A stretch of DNA of 56,230 bases, taken from assembly GCA_028716525.1 (NCBI GenBank), contig JAQUPQ010000026.1, forward strand, positions 1 to 56,230. The letters are read 5' to 3'. A model generated the notes under the pieces. The model was not told the DNA's origin. It saw nothing but the letters and a program-made list of their open reading frames with translations, and did no database searches. A program made the translations under genes and the position numbers. Shown here piece after piece: positions 41,197 through 50,637 of the stretch. Position 1 is the first letter of the stretch, and each line of letters opens with the position of its first letter. The DNA comes from Terriglobia bacterium. Lineage in GTDB: Bacteria; Acidobacteriota; Terriglobia; JAIQFV01.

Positions 41197-42587
41197 TAGC
41201 TCAACTGGGAATGGGCGACGGAGTGGGACGCCGGCAGAAACTTCATCGATCGCATATTCTTGAGGATATTGAAAAATTCATTTGGCGTATAACCGCTGGG
41301 GAGCACCCGGACTCCCAGTTGCTGCTCCAGATCGGCGCGATGCATGTCGTCGAGCATCAGGTAATCTTCGTTGATCATGGCTTCGGAGGGGATCATGACA
41401 AACTCACCGGTGATCTTATCTTGAAGCGCTTCCAAAATATCCCGGCCGGTCAATAATCCGGCTACCGTAATTCCTTTTCCGAAAAACCGGTTTTCCACCG
41501 GCCACACTTCCAGCCGGGATCCAAAACGCCGATTGAACCTTTGGATGGATTGTTCAAGCACAGGCCCAAAGATCAGCCCGGTGACCAGGGTTCCTTTCAG
41601 CCCTCGAATTTCGTCGACCGGTTTTCGTCGCAGAATGTTGGTGAACCCATCAAGAAATTGCCGGGCCATTCCCACCCCGTTTTCCAAGAGCGGAAAATCG
41701 GCATAGTGCGAGCGGGACGGGAGGGGTTCATTGGCCATCAGATAAAACTCGTCTCCCAAATAGGCGAAGGCGTTTCCCGCCGTTCTCTTGAACTCGTCCT
41801 GAAACGGTTTCACAAATTCAATGGTGCGGCGGGCATAAGCTGCATCGACAGGGTCCATCGCGGGGACGCGACGCCGATGATCGGTCAACCCGAGGGGAAC
41901 AATGGCTACTGAAAGTACCCCCGGATGGAACTCCAACAGATCCCGGAGGGTGCGGACCAGATGCTCCCCGTCGTTCCAGCCCGGACACAACACCACTTGC
42001 GTATGCAACTGGATGCCGTGATCGATCAATCGCTTCATGCGGCCCAGAAGATCATCCTGAACACCCGGGAAGGGCCGCAATAATTTTTCGCGGATCTCAG
42101 GCTCTGTGGCGTGAACGGAGATGTAGAGCGGCGAAAGCCGTTGTTCAATGATGCGGTCCATCTCCGCTTCGTTGACGTTGGTGAGCGTCATGTAATTCCC
42201 GTACAGAAACGCCAGTCGAAAATCTTCGTCTTTGATCCACAGGGTTTTTCTGGACTGCCGGGGCAGTTGGAAGACAAAGCAGAACACGCATTGATTCTTG
42301 CAGAGCAGCGTTTGAATCTCTTCGAGGTCAAATCCCAACTCACTCTCGCGGGCGGTTTTCAGCCGGATCCGTTTGAGTTGTCCGTCTGAAGATCGAAGCA
42401 CGAGAGTGCAATCTGATTCCCGCTCGCTGAGATAAAACTTCAGATCCAGAACATCGTGCACCTCATGGCCGTTTACGGCCAATAATACGTCCCCGGACTG
42501 AATTCCGGCCGTGGCGCTCGGCGACGAAGCTTCTACCGCGACAATGCGCGCGCCCACCGTGGTGTTGTGTTTCAGGGTGCTGCCCAT
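41178..42587 (-). CDS. DUF512/PDZ radical SAM protein
   Basis: A 469-residue protein. A PDZ-like N-terminus (VGARIVAVEASSPSATAGIQSGDVLLAVNGHEVHDVLDLKFYLSE) is followed by a radical SAM half-site CKNQCVFC (Cys96, Cys100, Cys103), which binds a 4Fe-4S cluster and SAM, then ISVHATEPEIREKLLRP and a DUF512 C-terminal domain (GVGMARQFLDGF, GLIFGPVLE). Members of this family are conserved but not biochemically defined. The last few codons (about YTMHMK) fall in the 89-bp repeat, so the C-terminus has probably been changed by repeat insertion. It is divergent from the PBP1A gene. Confidence 0.88.
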   Translation of the reverse strand: MGSTLKHNTTVGARIVAVEASSPSATAGIQSGDVLLAVNGHEVHDVLDLKFYLSERESDCTLVLRSSDGQLKRIRLKTARESELGFDLEEIQTLLCKNQCVFCFVFQLPRQSRKTLWIKDEDFRLAFLYGNYMTLTNVNEAEMDRIIEQRLSPLYISVHATEPEIREKLLRPFPGVQDDLLGRMKRLIDHGIQLHTQVVLCPGWNDGEHLVRTLRDLLEFHPGVLSVAIVPLGLTDHRRRVPAMDPVDAAYARRTIEFVKPFQDEFKRTAGNAFAYLGDEFYLMANEPLPSRSHYADFPLLENGVGMARQFLDGFTNILRRKPVDEIRGLKGTLVTGLIFGPVLEQSIQRFNRRFGSRLEVWPVENRFFGKGITVAGLLTGRDILEALQDKITGEFVMIPSEAMINEDYLMLDDMHRADLEQQLGVRVLPSGYTPNEFFNILKNMRSMKFLPASHSVAHSQLSYTMHMK

Positions 42588-42767
42588 GAAGGCATTGTAG
42601 CATTGAGGTTGAAATTCTTAGGCGATGGGTAGATCCGCCGAGAGCTTTCTTTCGAGGGAAACCGGCTCGACCTTTTGTGTGACCTGCCGTAAAATCAGAG
42701 AACCCGCCGTCTTTCTTGAAGGGGAGTAGGTGAGCCGGCGAAAGGCAGCAAGGTAGCAAGGAGCCCC

Positions 42768-45101
42768 GTGGATCCGTTCTCGAATATGCCCACCATTTCC
42801 ATACGCGGCCGAAAATTCTTCGGTCGCATTGTGTTCGGCTTTTTTTTGCTGCTTTCAATCGGACTGGGTGCGCTGTCGGGCTTGGTCTTCGTGTATGTCA
42901 GCGATCTGCCGCAGGTGAGTCAACTGGAAAATTACCGGCCCGACGTGATTACTGAGGTCTATGCCGATGACGGGCAAACCATCGGCTCCTTCGCAATGGA
43001 ACGCCGAATTATCGTCGATTACCAGCACATCCCGCGGAATTTGCAGGAGGCCATCATTTCCGTCGAGGATCAGAACTTCGAAAAGCATATCGGCGTGGAT
43101 TTCATCCGGATTGCCAGCGCCGCCTGGAAAGACATCGTCACCTGGAAGAAGAAGGAAGGGGCTTCCACTTTGACCCAGCAGCTCAGCCGGAATCTTTTTC
43201 TGACACCCGACAAGAGTTTCAAGCGTAAGTTTCAGGAAATTCTGCTTTCGATCCAGATCGAGCGGCGATACAGCAAACAGCAAATCATGACCTTTTACTG
43301 CAATGAGGTTTACATCGGAAGCGGCTTGTACGGATTCGCGTCCGGCGCCGATTATTTCTATGGAAAGACGCTGGATAAACTCACGCTCGACGAAGCGGCG
43401 CTTTTGGCGGGCCTGGTGCAGCGACCGTCGGCCACATCGCCGACTTCGAACCCCAAGGCGGCATTGGCGCGACGCAATCATGTGCTGGACCGCATGGTGG
43501 TGGAACGCTACATCACCCGCGAACAGGCCGAAGCCGCCAAACAAAATCCGATTGCCCTTCACGTGCATCAACCGAACAATGATCTGGCGCCTTATTTCAT
43601 TGAAGACATTCGCCAATACCTGATGGACAAATACGGAGCCCAGGAGGTGCAGGAGAAAGGTTTAAAAGTCTACACCACCCTCAACGTGGCCATGCAGAAA
43701 CAGGCCAATGCCGCGCTCACCGAGGGTCTCAAGGATTATGATCGCCGCCACGGTTGGCACGGCATTGAGCACAATATTTTGCAAGAGCACCTGGGCGACT
43801 TGGAGACTTACTTCAGCGACGACTGGAAGAAACCCGTCGTTCCTGGAGCACAGCTCACGGGCTTGGTGGTAGACGTGGATGCGCGCGAGGCCATAGTGAA
43901 AATAGGGCCTCTGATGGCGCATGTCGTACCGCCGGATTTTGCCTGGACGAAAATCACTTCACCCCTGCAGATATTTCATCCGGGTGACCTGGCGTTATTT
44001 ACGATCGCGTCGGTCGATTCCAAAACGGGAACAGCCAAGGTTTCTCTCGATCAGACACCGCAGGTGCAAGGATCGCTCCTGGCTATTGAACCTCAATCCG
44101 GCGATGTCAAAGCCATGGTTGGAGGCTACGATTTCGACACCAGCAAATTCAATCATGCCACGCAAGCTTGGCGGCAGGTCGGCTCCTCCTTCAAGCCCTA
44201 CGTGTACACCACCGCGTTGATGCAGGGAATGAAACCGGATGACACGATTTTGGACGCTCCGGTCAGCTTTCCATCGGCGGGAGGATTGTATACGCCGCAC
44301 AATTATGACGGGAAATATGAAGGCGTCATCACGCTGCGGCGGGCGCTCGCGGAATCGCGCAATATTCCGGCGCTTCGTGTGGCTGCCAAGATCGGGATCA
44401 AGAACGTGATCGACACGGCCAAGGCCTTTGGCATTACCGCCAAGATGGAACCTTTCCTGCCGACCGCGTTGGGAGCTGCGGATATTACTCTATGGGAACA
44501 GGTATCCGCCTTCAGCGTTTTCCCGAACGACGGGGTCCGATTGACGCCCCGGGAAATTCGCCGCGTGACCAGTTACGAAGGAGAGGCGTTGGAAGACGAT
44601 TATCCACAAGTCACCGAAGTGATTCCCAGTCCCATCGCCCGGGAAATGGTCTCACTCATGGAGGGAGTGGTTCAATTTGGGACGTCCACGCGCGCCAAGG
44701 TATTGAAACGCCCGCTGGGCGGAAAAACCGGCACGACCAATGATTTTACGGACGCCTGGTTTATCGGATATACGCCCTCGCTGGTCTGCGGCGTTTGGGT
44801 GGGATTCGATGAGAAAAAATCGTTAGGGGATAAGGAAACCGGCGCCCGGCTGGCGCTGCCTATTTTCATTCAGTTCATGCAGGGGGTGTACGACAACAAA
44901 CCGCCCGAGCAGTTTTTCAGCGAGCCCCCGGTGGTTCAGAAGGCCTCGAACGAGTCTCCGGGAGACACGGAAGCGCCTCGGGAAGTCGCGAATCCGGCCC
45001 CGACGAAGAGGATTCCTCCGAGCGGGGCTTCGAATCCAAAGAAGTCGGGGGTTATCGCTGCGCCTGCCAAGGGTGTCGGGAAGAGGATTTCAGGCCAGTG
45101 A
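42768..45101 (+). CDS. mrcA: Penicillin-binding protein 1A (class A, bifunctional)
   Basis: A 777-residue peptidoglycan synthase. The GTG at 42768 follows AAGGAG. One TM helix (IVFGFFLLLSIGLGALSGLVFVYV) is followed by the glycosyltransferase 51 domain, with Glu100 in SVEDQNF and GASTLTQQLSRNLFL, then the transpeptidase, with Ser473 in GSSFKPYVY, SRN near residue 531 and KTG at 653-655. An OB-like insert (about 340-440) separates them. The C-terminal tail is Pro/Lys-rich. It polymerises glycan chains and cross-links them in the periplasm. Confidence 0.95.
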   Translation: MDPFSNMPTISIRGRKFFGRIVFGFFLLLSIGLGALSGLVFVYVSDLPQVSQLENYRPDVITEVYADDGQTIGSFAMERRIIVDYQHIPRNLQEAIISVEDQNFEKHIGVDFIRIASAAWKDIVTWKKKEGASTLTQQLSRNLFLTPDKSFKRKFQEILLSIQIERRYSKQQIMTFYCNEVYIGSGLYGFASGADYFYGKTLDKLTLDEAALLAGLVQRPSATSPTSNPKAALARRNHVLDRMVVERYITREQAEAAKQNPIALHVHQPNNDLAPYFIEDIRQYLMDKYGAQEVQEKGLKVYTTLNVAMQKQANAALTEGLKDYDRRHGWHGIEHNILQEHLGDLETYFSDDWKKPVVPGAQLTGLVVDVDAREAIVKIGPLMAHVVPPDFAWTKITSPLQIFHPGDLALFTIASVDSKTGTAKVSLDQTPQVQGSLLAIEPQSGDVKAMVGGYDFDTSKFNHATQAWRQVGSSFKPYVYTTALMQGMKPDDTILDAPVSFPSAGGLYTPHNYDGKYEGVITLRRALAESRNIPALRVAAKIGIKNVIDTAKAFGITAKMEPFLPTALGAADITLWEQVSAFSVFPNDGVRLTPREIRRVTSYEGEALEDDYPQVTEVIPSPIAREMVSLMEGVVQFGTSTRAKVLKRPLGGKTGTTNDFTDAWFIGYTPSLVCGVWVGFDEKKSLGDKETGARLALPIFIQFMQGVYDNKPPEQFFSEPPVVQKASNESPGDTEAPREVANPAPTKRIPPSGASNPKKSGVIAAPAKGVGKRISGQ

Positions 45102-45164
45102 AAGGCCTTTCCGCGCCTTTCGATAAACCAGTGAAACCGATATACTGGGTATGCAAGGTGGAGC

Positions 45165-45944
45165 GTGACTAGCGAATACACGGGCGTGAATTTGAAGAAT
45201 GTCTGGTACAAGGCAGTGCTGGCGGGGAGTTTGATACTCGGTGCGAGCCCGGCCTGCGGTGCTCCACAGAAGAATCGGAAGGCGGAAAACGTGCTTACCG
45301 AATCCAAGATAGATTTCTCGGCGCAGCGCGAACGCATGGTGAAGACTCAATTAGAGTCTCGCGGAATTAGTGATCCGCGTGTTCTGGCCGCCATGCGACA
45401 GGTGCCCCGAGAATCGTTCGTCCCTCCGGAATACCGGGATCAGGCCTACGACGACGCCGCTTTGCCTATTCATTATGCCCAAACGATTTCTCAACCCTAC
45501 ATTGTGGCCTACATGACCGAGACTTTAGCCCTGAAGGGTGATGAGCGCGTGCTGGAAATTGGAACCGGCTCGGGCTACCAAGCCGCGATACTGTCACTTC
45601 TGGCTCGGGAAGTTTTTTCCATGGAGATTGTGGAACCTTTGGCCCAGGAAGCGCAAAAAAACCTGGCGGGCTTAGGCTATAAGAACATTACGATCAAAGT
45701 GGGGAACGGATACGATGGCTGGCCGGAACAGAGTCCGTTTGATTGCATTATTGTGACCGCGGCTCCGCCTGAGCTCCCGCAGAAACTGGTGGAGCAATTG
45801 AAGGTCGGAGGCCGGATGGTTTTGCCACTCGGCCATTACGCCCAGGAGTTGGTCCTGGTCTTGAAGAAACCGGGAGGAATCGAAAAGCGGGATTTGATTC
45901 CGGTGCGGTTTGTTCCGATGATCGACCGCCGGAAGAAGGACTGA
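45165..45944 (+). CDS. pcm: Protein-L-isoaspartate O-methyltransferase with signal peptide
   Basis: A 259-residue protein from a GTG (AAGGTGGAGC upstream). Unusually for PCMT, the first 35 residues form a lipoprotein-like or Sec signal (WYKAVLAGSLILGASPACGAPQ). The rest is a normal PCMT: GISDPRVLAAMRQVPRESFVP, AQTISQPYIVAYMTE, SAM-binding VLEIGTGSGYQAAILS, and FDCIIVTAAPPELPQKLVEQLKVGGRMVLPLG. It repairs isoaspartyl residues in aged proteins; the signal suggests an envelope location. It is followed by a membrane-anchored DegS-like protease gene, consistent with a periplasmic protein-repair theme. Confidence 0.88.
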   Translation: MTSEYTGVNLKNVWYKAVLAGSLILGASPACGAPQKNRKAENVLTESKIDFSAQRERMVKTQLESRGISDPRVLAAMRQVPRESFVPPEYRDQAYDDAALPIHYAQTISQPYIVAYMTETLALKGDERVLEIGTGSGYQAAILSLLAREVFSMEIVEPLAQEAQKNLAGLGYKNITIKVGNGYDGWPEQSPFDCIIVTAAPPELPQKLVEQLKVGGRMVLPLGHYAQELVLVLKKPGGIEKRDLIPVRFVPMIDRRKKD

Positions 45945-46035
45945 AGTTTCGTGACAGCTTGCATCGCAAGTCCTGCGGCATCCTCCTTGATCTAATTCCA
46001 CAATCTTAATCATACGAACGTAGACGGGATTCATC

Positions 46036-47214
46036 ATGACGAATAAAGACGACCGATATCGACTTTCAGCGGGGACACGCATTTTCTTTCTGGCGTTTCT
46101 TGTGTTGATGTTCTACGTCGTGTGGCGCATGCCGCACGGCTCGGGAAGGGATTCGGAGGTGCCCCCCGATTTATTGGCGCAACTTCAGGTGAAGGATGTT
46201 GCGGCGGCCTCGGACGCGTCGTTCAGCAACGACGAGATGAACAACATTCAAATTTATCGCGCTGTGAATCCTAGCGTCGTCAACATCACAACGGAGACCG
46301 TGAGCTACGACTTCTTTTTCATGCCGGTGCCTTCGACCGGGGCGGGCTCCGGTTTTGTGATCGATTCCGATGGACATATTCTGACGAATTTTCACGTCGT
46401 GGACGGAGCACGACGTTTGGAAGTGACCTTGTCCGATAAATCCAAGTATTCGGCACGCTTTGTGGGAGGGGACCGGTCCAGTGATTTGGCCGTGATTCGA
46501 GTCAATGCCCCCGCTTCCAAGTTGCATCCGGTGAAACTGGGTGATTCCACGAATTTGCAAGTGGGGCAGAAGGCCCTGGCTATCGGCAATCCCTTTGGAT
46601 TGGCGGGGACGTTAACCACGGGAGTCATCAGTTCGTTGGGCCGCAGCATTCGCGCGGAAAACGATCGGGTCATTGAGAACGCCATTCAGACCGATGCCTC
46701 CATCAATCCCGGCAACTCCGGGGGGCCCTTGCTGAATTCCCGGGGAGAAGTCATCGGCATCAACTCGCAAATTGCTTCCCCCAGTGGGGGCAGTGTGGGC
46801 GTCGGTTTTGCCATCCCCATCAACAACGCCAAGGGCATCTTGAAGGATTTAATTACTGTGGGGAGGGTGAAGCGAGCCTTCTTGGGGATCCGAGGTTATT
46901 CCGTGGATCCGGAACTGGCCGACATTTTGCGCCTCCCGGTGGATCACGGCGTTTTGGTGGCGCGGGTGACACGCGGCGGCAGCGCCGACCGGGCCGGAAT
47001 CCGCGGCGGCGATCAGTGGTTTCTGGTCGGTAATCAACGCATGACCTTGGGCGGCGACTTAATCGTCGCCGTGGACGGAAAGCAATTCGACAGCGACGAT
47101 CAAGTCAATCAGTACGTCGAAAGTAAAGCGCCCGGCGAAAGAGTCAGCATCGAACTCTATCGCGGAAATAAGAAGATGACCGTTGCTGTTCCGCTGGTGG
47201 AGCGGGTGGAATAG
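46036..47214 (+). CDS. DegS/HtrA-type periplasmic serine protease
   Basis: A 392-residue protein: an N-terminal membrane anchor (IFFLAFLVLMFYVVW), a trypsin-like domain with His120 (TNFHVVDG), Asp150 (SSDLAVIR) and Ser228 (NPGNSGGPLL), and one C-terminal PDZ domain (ELADILRLPVDHGVLVARVTRGGSADRAGIRGGD). One anchor and one PDZ is the DegS layout rather than DegP, which has two PDZ domains and no anchor. Such proteases sense or degrade misfolded envelope proteins. Confidence 0.92.
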   Translation: MTNKDDRYRLSAGTRIFFLAFLVLMFYVVWRMPHGSGRDSEVPPDLLAQLQVKDVAAASDASFSNDEMNNIQIYRAVNPSVVNITTETVSYDFFFMPVPSTGAGSGFVIDSDGHILTNFHVVDGARRLEVTLSDKSKYSARFVGGDRSSDLAVIRVNAPASKLHPVKLGDSTNLQVGQKALAIGNPFGLAGTLTTGVISSLGRSIRAENDRVIENAIQTDASINPGNSGGPLLNSRGEVIGINSQIASPSGGSVGVGFAIPINNAKGILKDLITVGRVKRAFLGIRGYSVDPELADILRLPVDHGVLVARVTRGGSADRAGIRGGDQWFLVGNQRMTLGGDLIVAVDGKQFDSDDQVNQYVESKAPGERVSIELYRGNKKMTVAVPLVERVE

Positions 47215-47235
47215 GGACTCCAGGGCGCAGACGGA

Positions 47236-48030
47236 TCATGGTGTTGAACGATCCGGCTTGACGCCCCCGGGTTGCACGCGAATATCTCGAAGCCGCTCTT
47301 TGGCCGCCACGGTCTCTCCTGCCTTAGGGTACCGGCGTATCAATTCCCGATAGGCATCCCCCGAATAAGCAAACTGATCGGAAACGGCCTGATACCGGAA
47401 GTGGATTCCGAACGATTCGAAATGGTCGAGTCCGCGATAATTGGCGAAGAGATCCGTTTCGTCCAGTCCCTCGGGCAACTTCAGCTCTTCCGGATTCAGT
47501 TTTCGATTGGCGCGATTGGAAATTTGAAATGCTACCTGGTCCGCCAGTGTCCCCAGTTGGAGCAAGGCTTTAGGTCGTAGCGACGATTTCTCAAAGTGCG
47601 AAGTCAGAATTTTCAAAGCAATGAGGGCTCGTTCCCCCGGCTGCTGCATGGCAAACCGAAACAACTTCTCATCATCTCCGGGAATGCCCGGGGCCGCTAA
47701 TGCGGCGTTCAACATCCATCCGACAAAGCGGGAACTGACAATCACCCGGCGGAATTTTTCGTTTTTCCGCAGGTTTTCATTTGAGACGATGAAGACGCGA
47801 TGTCCGGTTCGAAGCCGGCGCAGATAGGCTGCTTCGACATCCGGACGCGACCGCACAACCGAAAACCGCTCGTCAAACACGTAAGCGAGCAGCGATTTCG
47901 GTTGCGCCGCTGTCCTTTCGGGCCGGTCGGCAGCACGAATTTGCATCCATGATGCCGCTGAGATGAAGAAGATAAGAACCGCACACAGGAATCGCGGGAA
48001 GAAAACAGGAGTATGGTGAATTGACGGCAT
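47236..48030 (-). CDS. Exported protein of unknown function
   Basis: A 264-residue product from the ATG at 48030 (AAGGAGA upstream); the frame continues upstream to 48159 without a ribosome binding site. Signal peptide FLCAVLIFFISAASWMQIRAAD, then a basic helical region (SRPDVEAAYLRRLRTGHRVFIV) and a region with YRGLDHFESFGIHFRYQAVSDQFAYSGDAYRELIRRYP. The last part may be a tetratricopeptide-like helix pair, given AYRELIRRYPKAGETVAAKERL. No family is recognised. It faces the DegS-like gene tail-to-tail. Confidence 0.6.
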   Translation of the reverse strand: MPSIHHTPVFFPRFLCAVLIFFISAASWMQIRAADRPERTAAQPKSLLAYVFDERFSVVRSRPDVEAAYLRRLRTGHRVFIVSNENLRKNEKFRRVIVSSRFVGWMLNAALAAPGIPGDDEKLFRFAMQQPGERALIALKILTSHFEKSSLRPKALLQLGTLADQVAFQISNRANRKLNPEELKLPEGLDETDLFANYRGLDHFESFGIHFRYQAVSDQFAYSGDAYRELIRRYPKAGETVAAKERLRDIRVQPGGVKPDRSTP

Positions 48031-48243
48031 GACTGGAGTTCTCCTTGACTGTGAATTTGGGGGGATGAATGAGCCTAGTAAATTCCAGGAGCTTAAGAAA
48101 GTCAAGCACAACCGAGGTTCAGGACCGGCAACGCCGAGGTTCCGTGGTCGCCCGACCATTTCATTGTTCAGTCATGCCTTCGGGGACGACAACGCATGAG
48201 CCACTGCTGACAAGAAAAAATCAGCAAGGGATAGTTCTTACAT

Positions 48244-48609
48244 TCATTTTCCTTCCGAGAGCGGATAGGCAGCCCGCAGGGCCTGGGTCACCAAAAAGTC
48301 CGCGGGCTTGTTCAAATCCTTGGGATGGTCCTCCAGCCACTTACCGACTGTGCTCAGAACCTGCTGCACGCTGACGTTTCCACCGATTGTGAACAACACT
48401 CCGTCCCCCGAATCGGCAATTCCTTCCACATAGCCGGCATAAAACGCAGCGTCGGTTTCCTTGTAATCGACCCGCGAGGATTCTCTCTTCTTGTATTCCT
48501 GCCATTGGGCGGTCAACGTCGTCCCGCTGACAAACCCCGCCCAGCCTTGTACAGAAACCATTCCAAGTAGTGCTAATCCGCATAACACTCTCACTGATTT
48601 CTTAATCAT
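48244..48609 (-). CDS. Rap1a/Tai-like small exported protein
   Basis: A 121-residue protein with a signal peptide (VRVLCGLALLGMVSVQGWA). The mature part matches the Rap1a/Tai pattern: YAGYVEGIADSGDGVLFTIGGNVSVQQVLSTVGKWLEDHPKDLNKPADFLVTQALRAAYP. Known members are immunity proteins against type VI effectors (Ssp/Tae4 type). No effector or secretion genes lie in the window, so immunity is not shown; a general envelope role is possible. Confidence 0.7.
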   Translation of the reverse strand: MIKKSVRVLCGLALLGMVSVQGWAGFVSGTTLTAQWQEYKKRESSRVDYKETDAAFYAGYVEGIADSGDGVLFTIGGNVSVQQVLSTVGKWLEDHPKDLNKPADFLVTQALRAAYPLSEGK

Positions 48610-49027
48610 GTTCTTGATCCTTGGTTGGCAGATTCAAAGAACGCTAGTGAGCATTCGGGATAGGCCGCTCGACAGCCTGAGCCGGGGCGGTCTGAAAATT
48701 GTTTGATACAGCACGTCATGGTGGAGTTTACCGGGCGCCGAAAAGAGATGCAATCAATTCAAAAGAACCGGCCGGGGTTTGCGGCCTCATTGCGTCGGAG
48801 CGTTGTGATGTTTTTCACACTTGACTTCAACCTCATCGAGTAATACCGTAGCAGCGTAGTATTCAATAATTCCACCTCATTTACTGACATTTCGAGCGGG
48901 TTCACAGGCTGAATCGGCCTGAGGAGATGAATCGGATTCGTGGCAGCGCTGGTCCCAACCGCTGGGCGGGGCGGGCCCTCGTGTATATAAATTTGAAGTT
49001 AGATCGAAAATCGACAGGAGAATTCGC
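48610..49027. other. Intergenic stretch before the S53 peptidase gene
   Basis: No gene is recognised. The region includes AATACCGTAGCAGCGTAGTATT, a short imperfect palindrome about 180 bases before the peptidase start, which could be a regulator site. TTGACT nearby has no -10 at a usual distance. Confidence 0.35.
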
Positions 49028-50266
49028 ATGAGAAATCGATGGGTACTATTGCTAGTCACATGTTTTTTTGTGTTCATGAGCCTGAGCACGTGGGCTCAGG
49101 ATCCCACAGCCCAAACCTCGGAGCTGATGACCCGTGCTTCGCTTCAGATTCATGTCCCGGACTCGAGTATTGAACTCCCCGGGGATGTTGGCTTGCGGGC
49201 GCATACCAATCACTTGGTTGCCCTTCGCTTGGATAAATCGGGCCAGCCGCAGACTTCTTCTCCCTCAGGCGAGACTCCGCAGTCTATCCGCCCCGTATAT
49301 AACTTGCCTTCGACCGGCGGGAGCAACGTCATCGCCATTGTCGATGCCTTTAATTATCCGACGGCGGAAAATGATCTGAACGTCTTTTCGAGTACTTTCG
49401 GCTTGCCGCCCTGCACCACGTCGAATGGATGTTTTCAGATTGTTTATGCCTCGGGAAGCAAACCCAGAAACAATTGCGGTTGGGATCAGGAGATGGCTTT
49501 GGACATTGAATGGGCGCACGCCATGGCGCCCGGCGCTCGCATCATCCTGGTGGAGGCGAAATCCAACCAGTTCAACGATCTGTTCCAAGCGGTGGATGTA
49601 GCCAGCAAACTGGTCAGCCCCAACGGAACCGGATTTGGTGAGGTGTCCATGAGCTGGGGCGGCAGTGAGTTTTCCTCCGAATCCGGCAACGATTCTCACT
49701 TCACGCAGCCCGGAGTGGTTTACTTTGCCTCCAGTGGAGACACCGGTGGAGCCACGATCTATCCGAGCGCTTCGCCCAACGTGGTGGCCGCAGGTGGAAC
49801 TTCCATCAACCGATCCAAGACCGGGACTTTCGTCAGCGAGACGGCTTGGAGCGGGAGCGGCGGCGGACCCAGCAAATACGAGGCAAGGCCGGCGTTTCAA
49901 AACGGCATCTCGACGATTGTCGGTTCCCAGCGCGGCATTCCAGATTTTTCATTCGACGCGAATCCTTCGACCGGAGTGTCCGTTTACGACAGCACTTCCT
50001 GCCAGGGCTTGAGCGGATGGTTGGTCTTCGGTGGAACCAGTGTAGCTTCTCCTTCGCTGGCCGGAATTGTCAATTTGGCTGGACATTTCTATTCCAGCTC
50101 AACGAATGAGTTGAACACCATGTATTCCGATACGGTGGCCCCGGATTCTTGGAATACGACGGACTTCCGCGACATCACATCCGGCACGGCAGGCTCCTTC
50201 TCCGCAACAACCGGATGGGACTTTGTGACCGGAATCGGAAGCAATCAAGGTCTGGTCGGTAAATAG
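49028..50266 (+). CDS. S53 (sedolisin/kumamolisin) peptidase with short N-terminal region
   Basis: A 412-residue secreted acid-type serine peptidase. Signal peptide VLLLVTCFFVFMSLSTWAQ. Catalytic residues are Glu155 and Asp159 (DQEMALDIEWAHAMAP), Asp238 (ASSGDTG) and Ser338 (GGTSVASPS). The calcium-binding end is DFRDITSG with TTGWDFVTGIG. Only about 65 residues separate the signal from the catalytic domain, whereas typical S53 enzymes carry a roughly 170-residue activation domain. It may be pre-activated, or rely on another chaperone. AGGAG lies before the ATG. Confidence 0.85.
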   Translation: MRNRWVLLLVTCFFVFMSLSTWAQDPTAQTSELMTRASLQIHVPDSSIELPGDVGLRAHTNHLVALRLDKSGQPQTSSPSGETPQSIRPVYNLPSTGGSNVIAIVDAFNYPTAENDLNVFSSTFGLPPCTTSNGCFQIVYASGSKPRNNCGWDQEMALDIEWAHAMAPGARIILVEAKSNQFNDLFQAVDVASKLVSPNGTGFGEVSMSWGGSEFSSESGNDSHFTQPGVVYFASSGDTGGATIYPSASPNVVAAGGTSINRSKTGTFVSETAWSGSGGGPSKYEARPAFQNGISTIVGSQRGIPDFSFDANPSTGVSVYDSTSCQGLSGWLVFGGTSVASPSLAGIVNLAGHFYSSSTNELNTMYSDTVAPDSWNTTDFRDITSGTAGSFSATTGWDFVTGIGSNQGLVGK

Positions 50267-50280
50267 AAAAGACCAAAAGG

Positions 50281-50306
50281 CGGGGAAGCAGGTGTCTGCT
50301 TCCCCG
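50281..50306 (+). terminator. Hairpin after the S53 peptidase gene
   Basis: An 11-bp perfect stem CGGGGAAGCAG / CTGCTTCCCCG with loop GTGT, 15 bases after the stop. No T-run follows, so it may work as an mRNA end with Rho or as a processing site. The remaining bases to 50637 show no other feature. Confidence 0.6.
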
Positions 50307-50637
50307 TACTCAATTTCAGTCTTCCCGCCTCCACTTCTTGCCTTGCTGAAGTTCCACGAACGCCTGATGGGAAGGGCTTTGTCATCAAGGCTTTCCTTGC
50401 TCGGCAGAAGATTTTTTTGCTCCCTCTGAGTACGCCCCTCCTTGGCCGGCGTTCATAATCTCTTTCGCGCCTAAATAGTTGACAACATAAATGAAGATGC
50501 GTAGCCTTTCTGCAGTTACCAGGCCACTTTTAAGAATTCTCGTCTGACGGCCTTCATGTGGCATCCCTAAGTGCTTCTGTTTTGTTTACAGGTATGGTCA
50601 ATTATCACTTCCCTAACCAAAAAGATTGGAGGCATTC

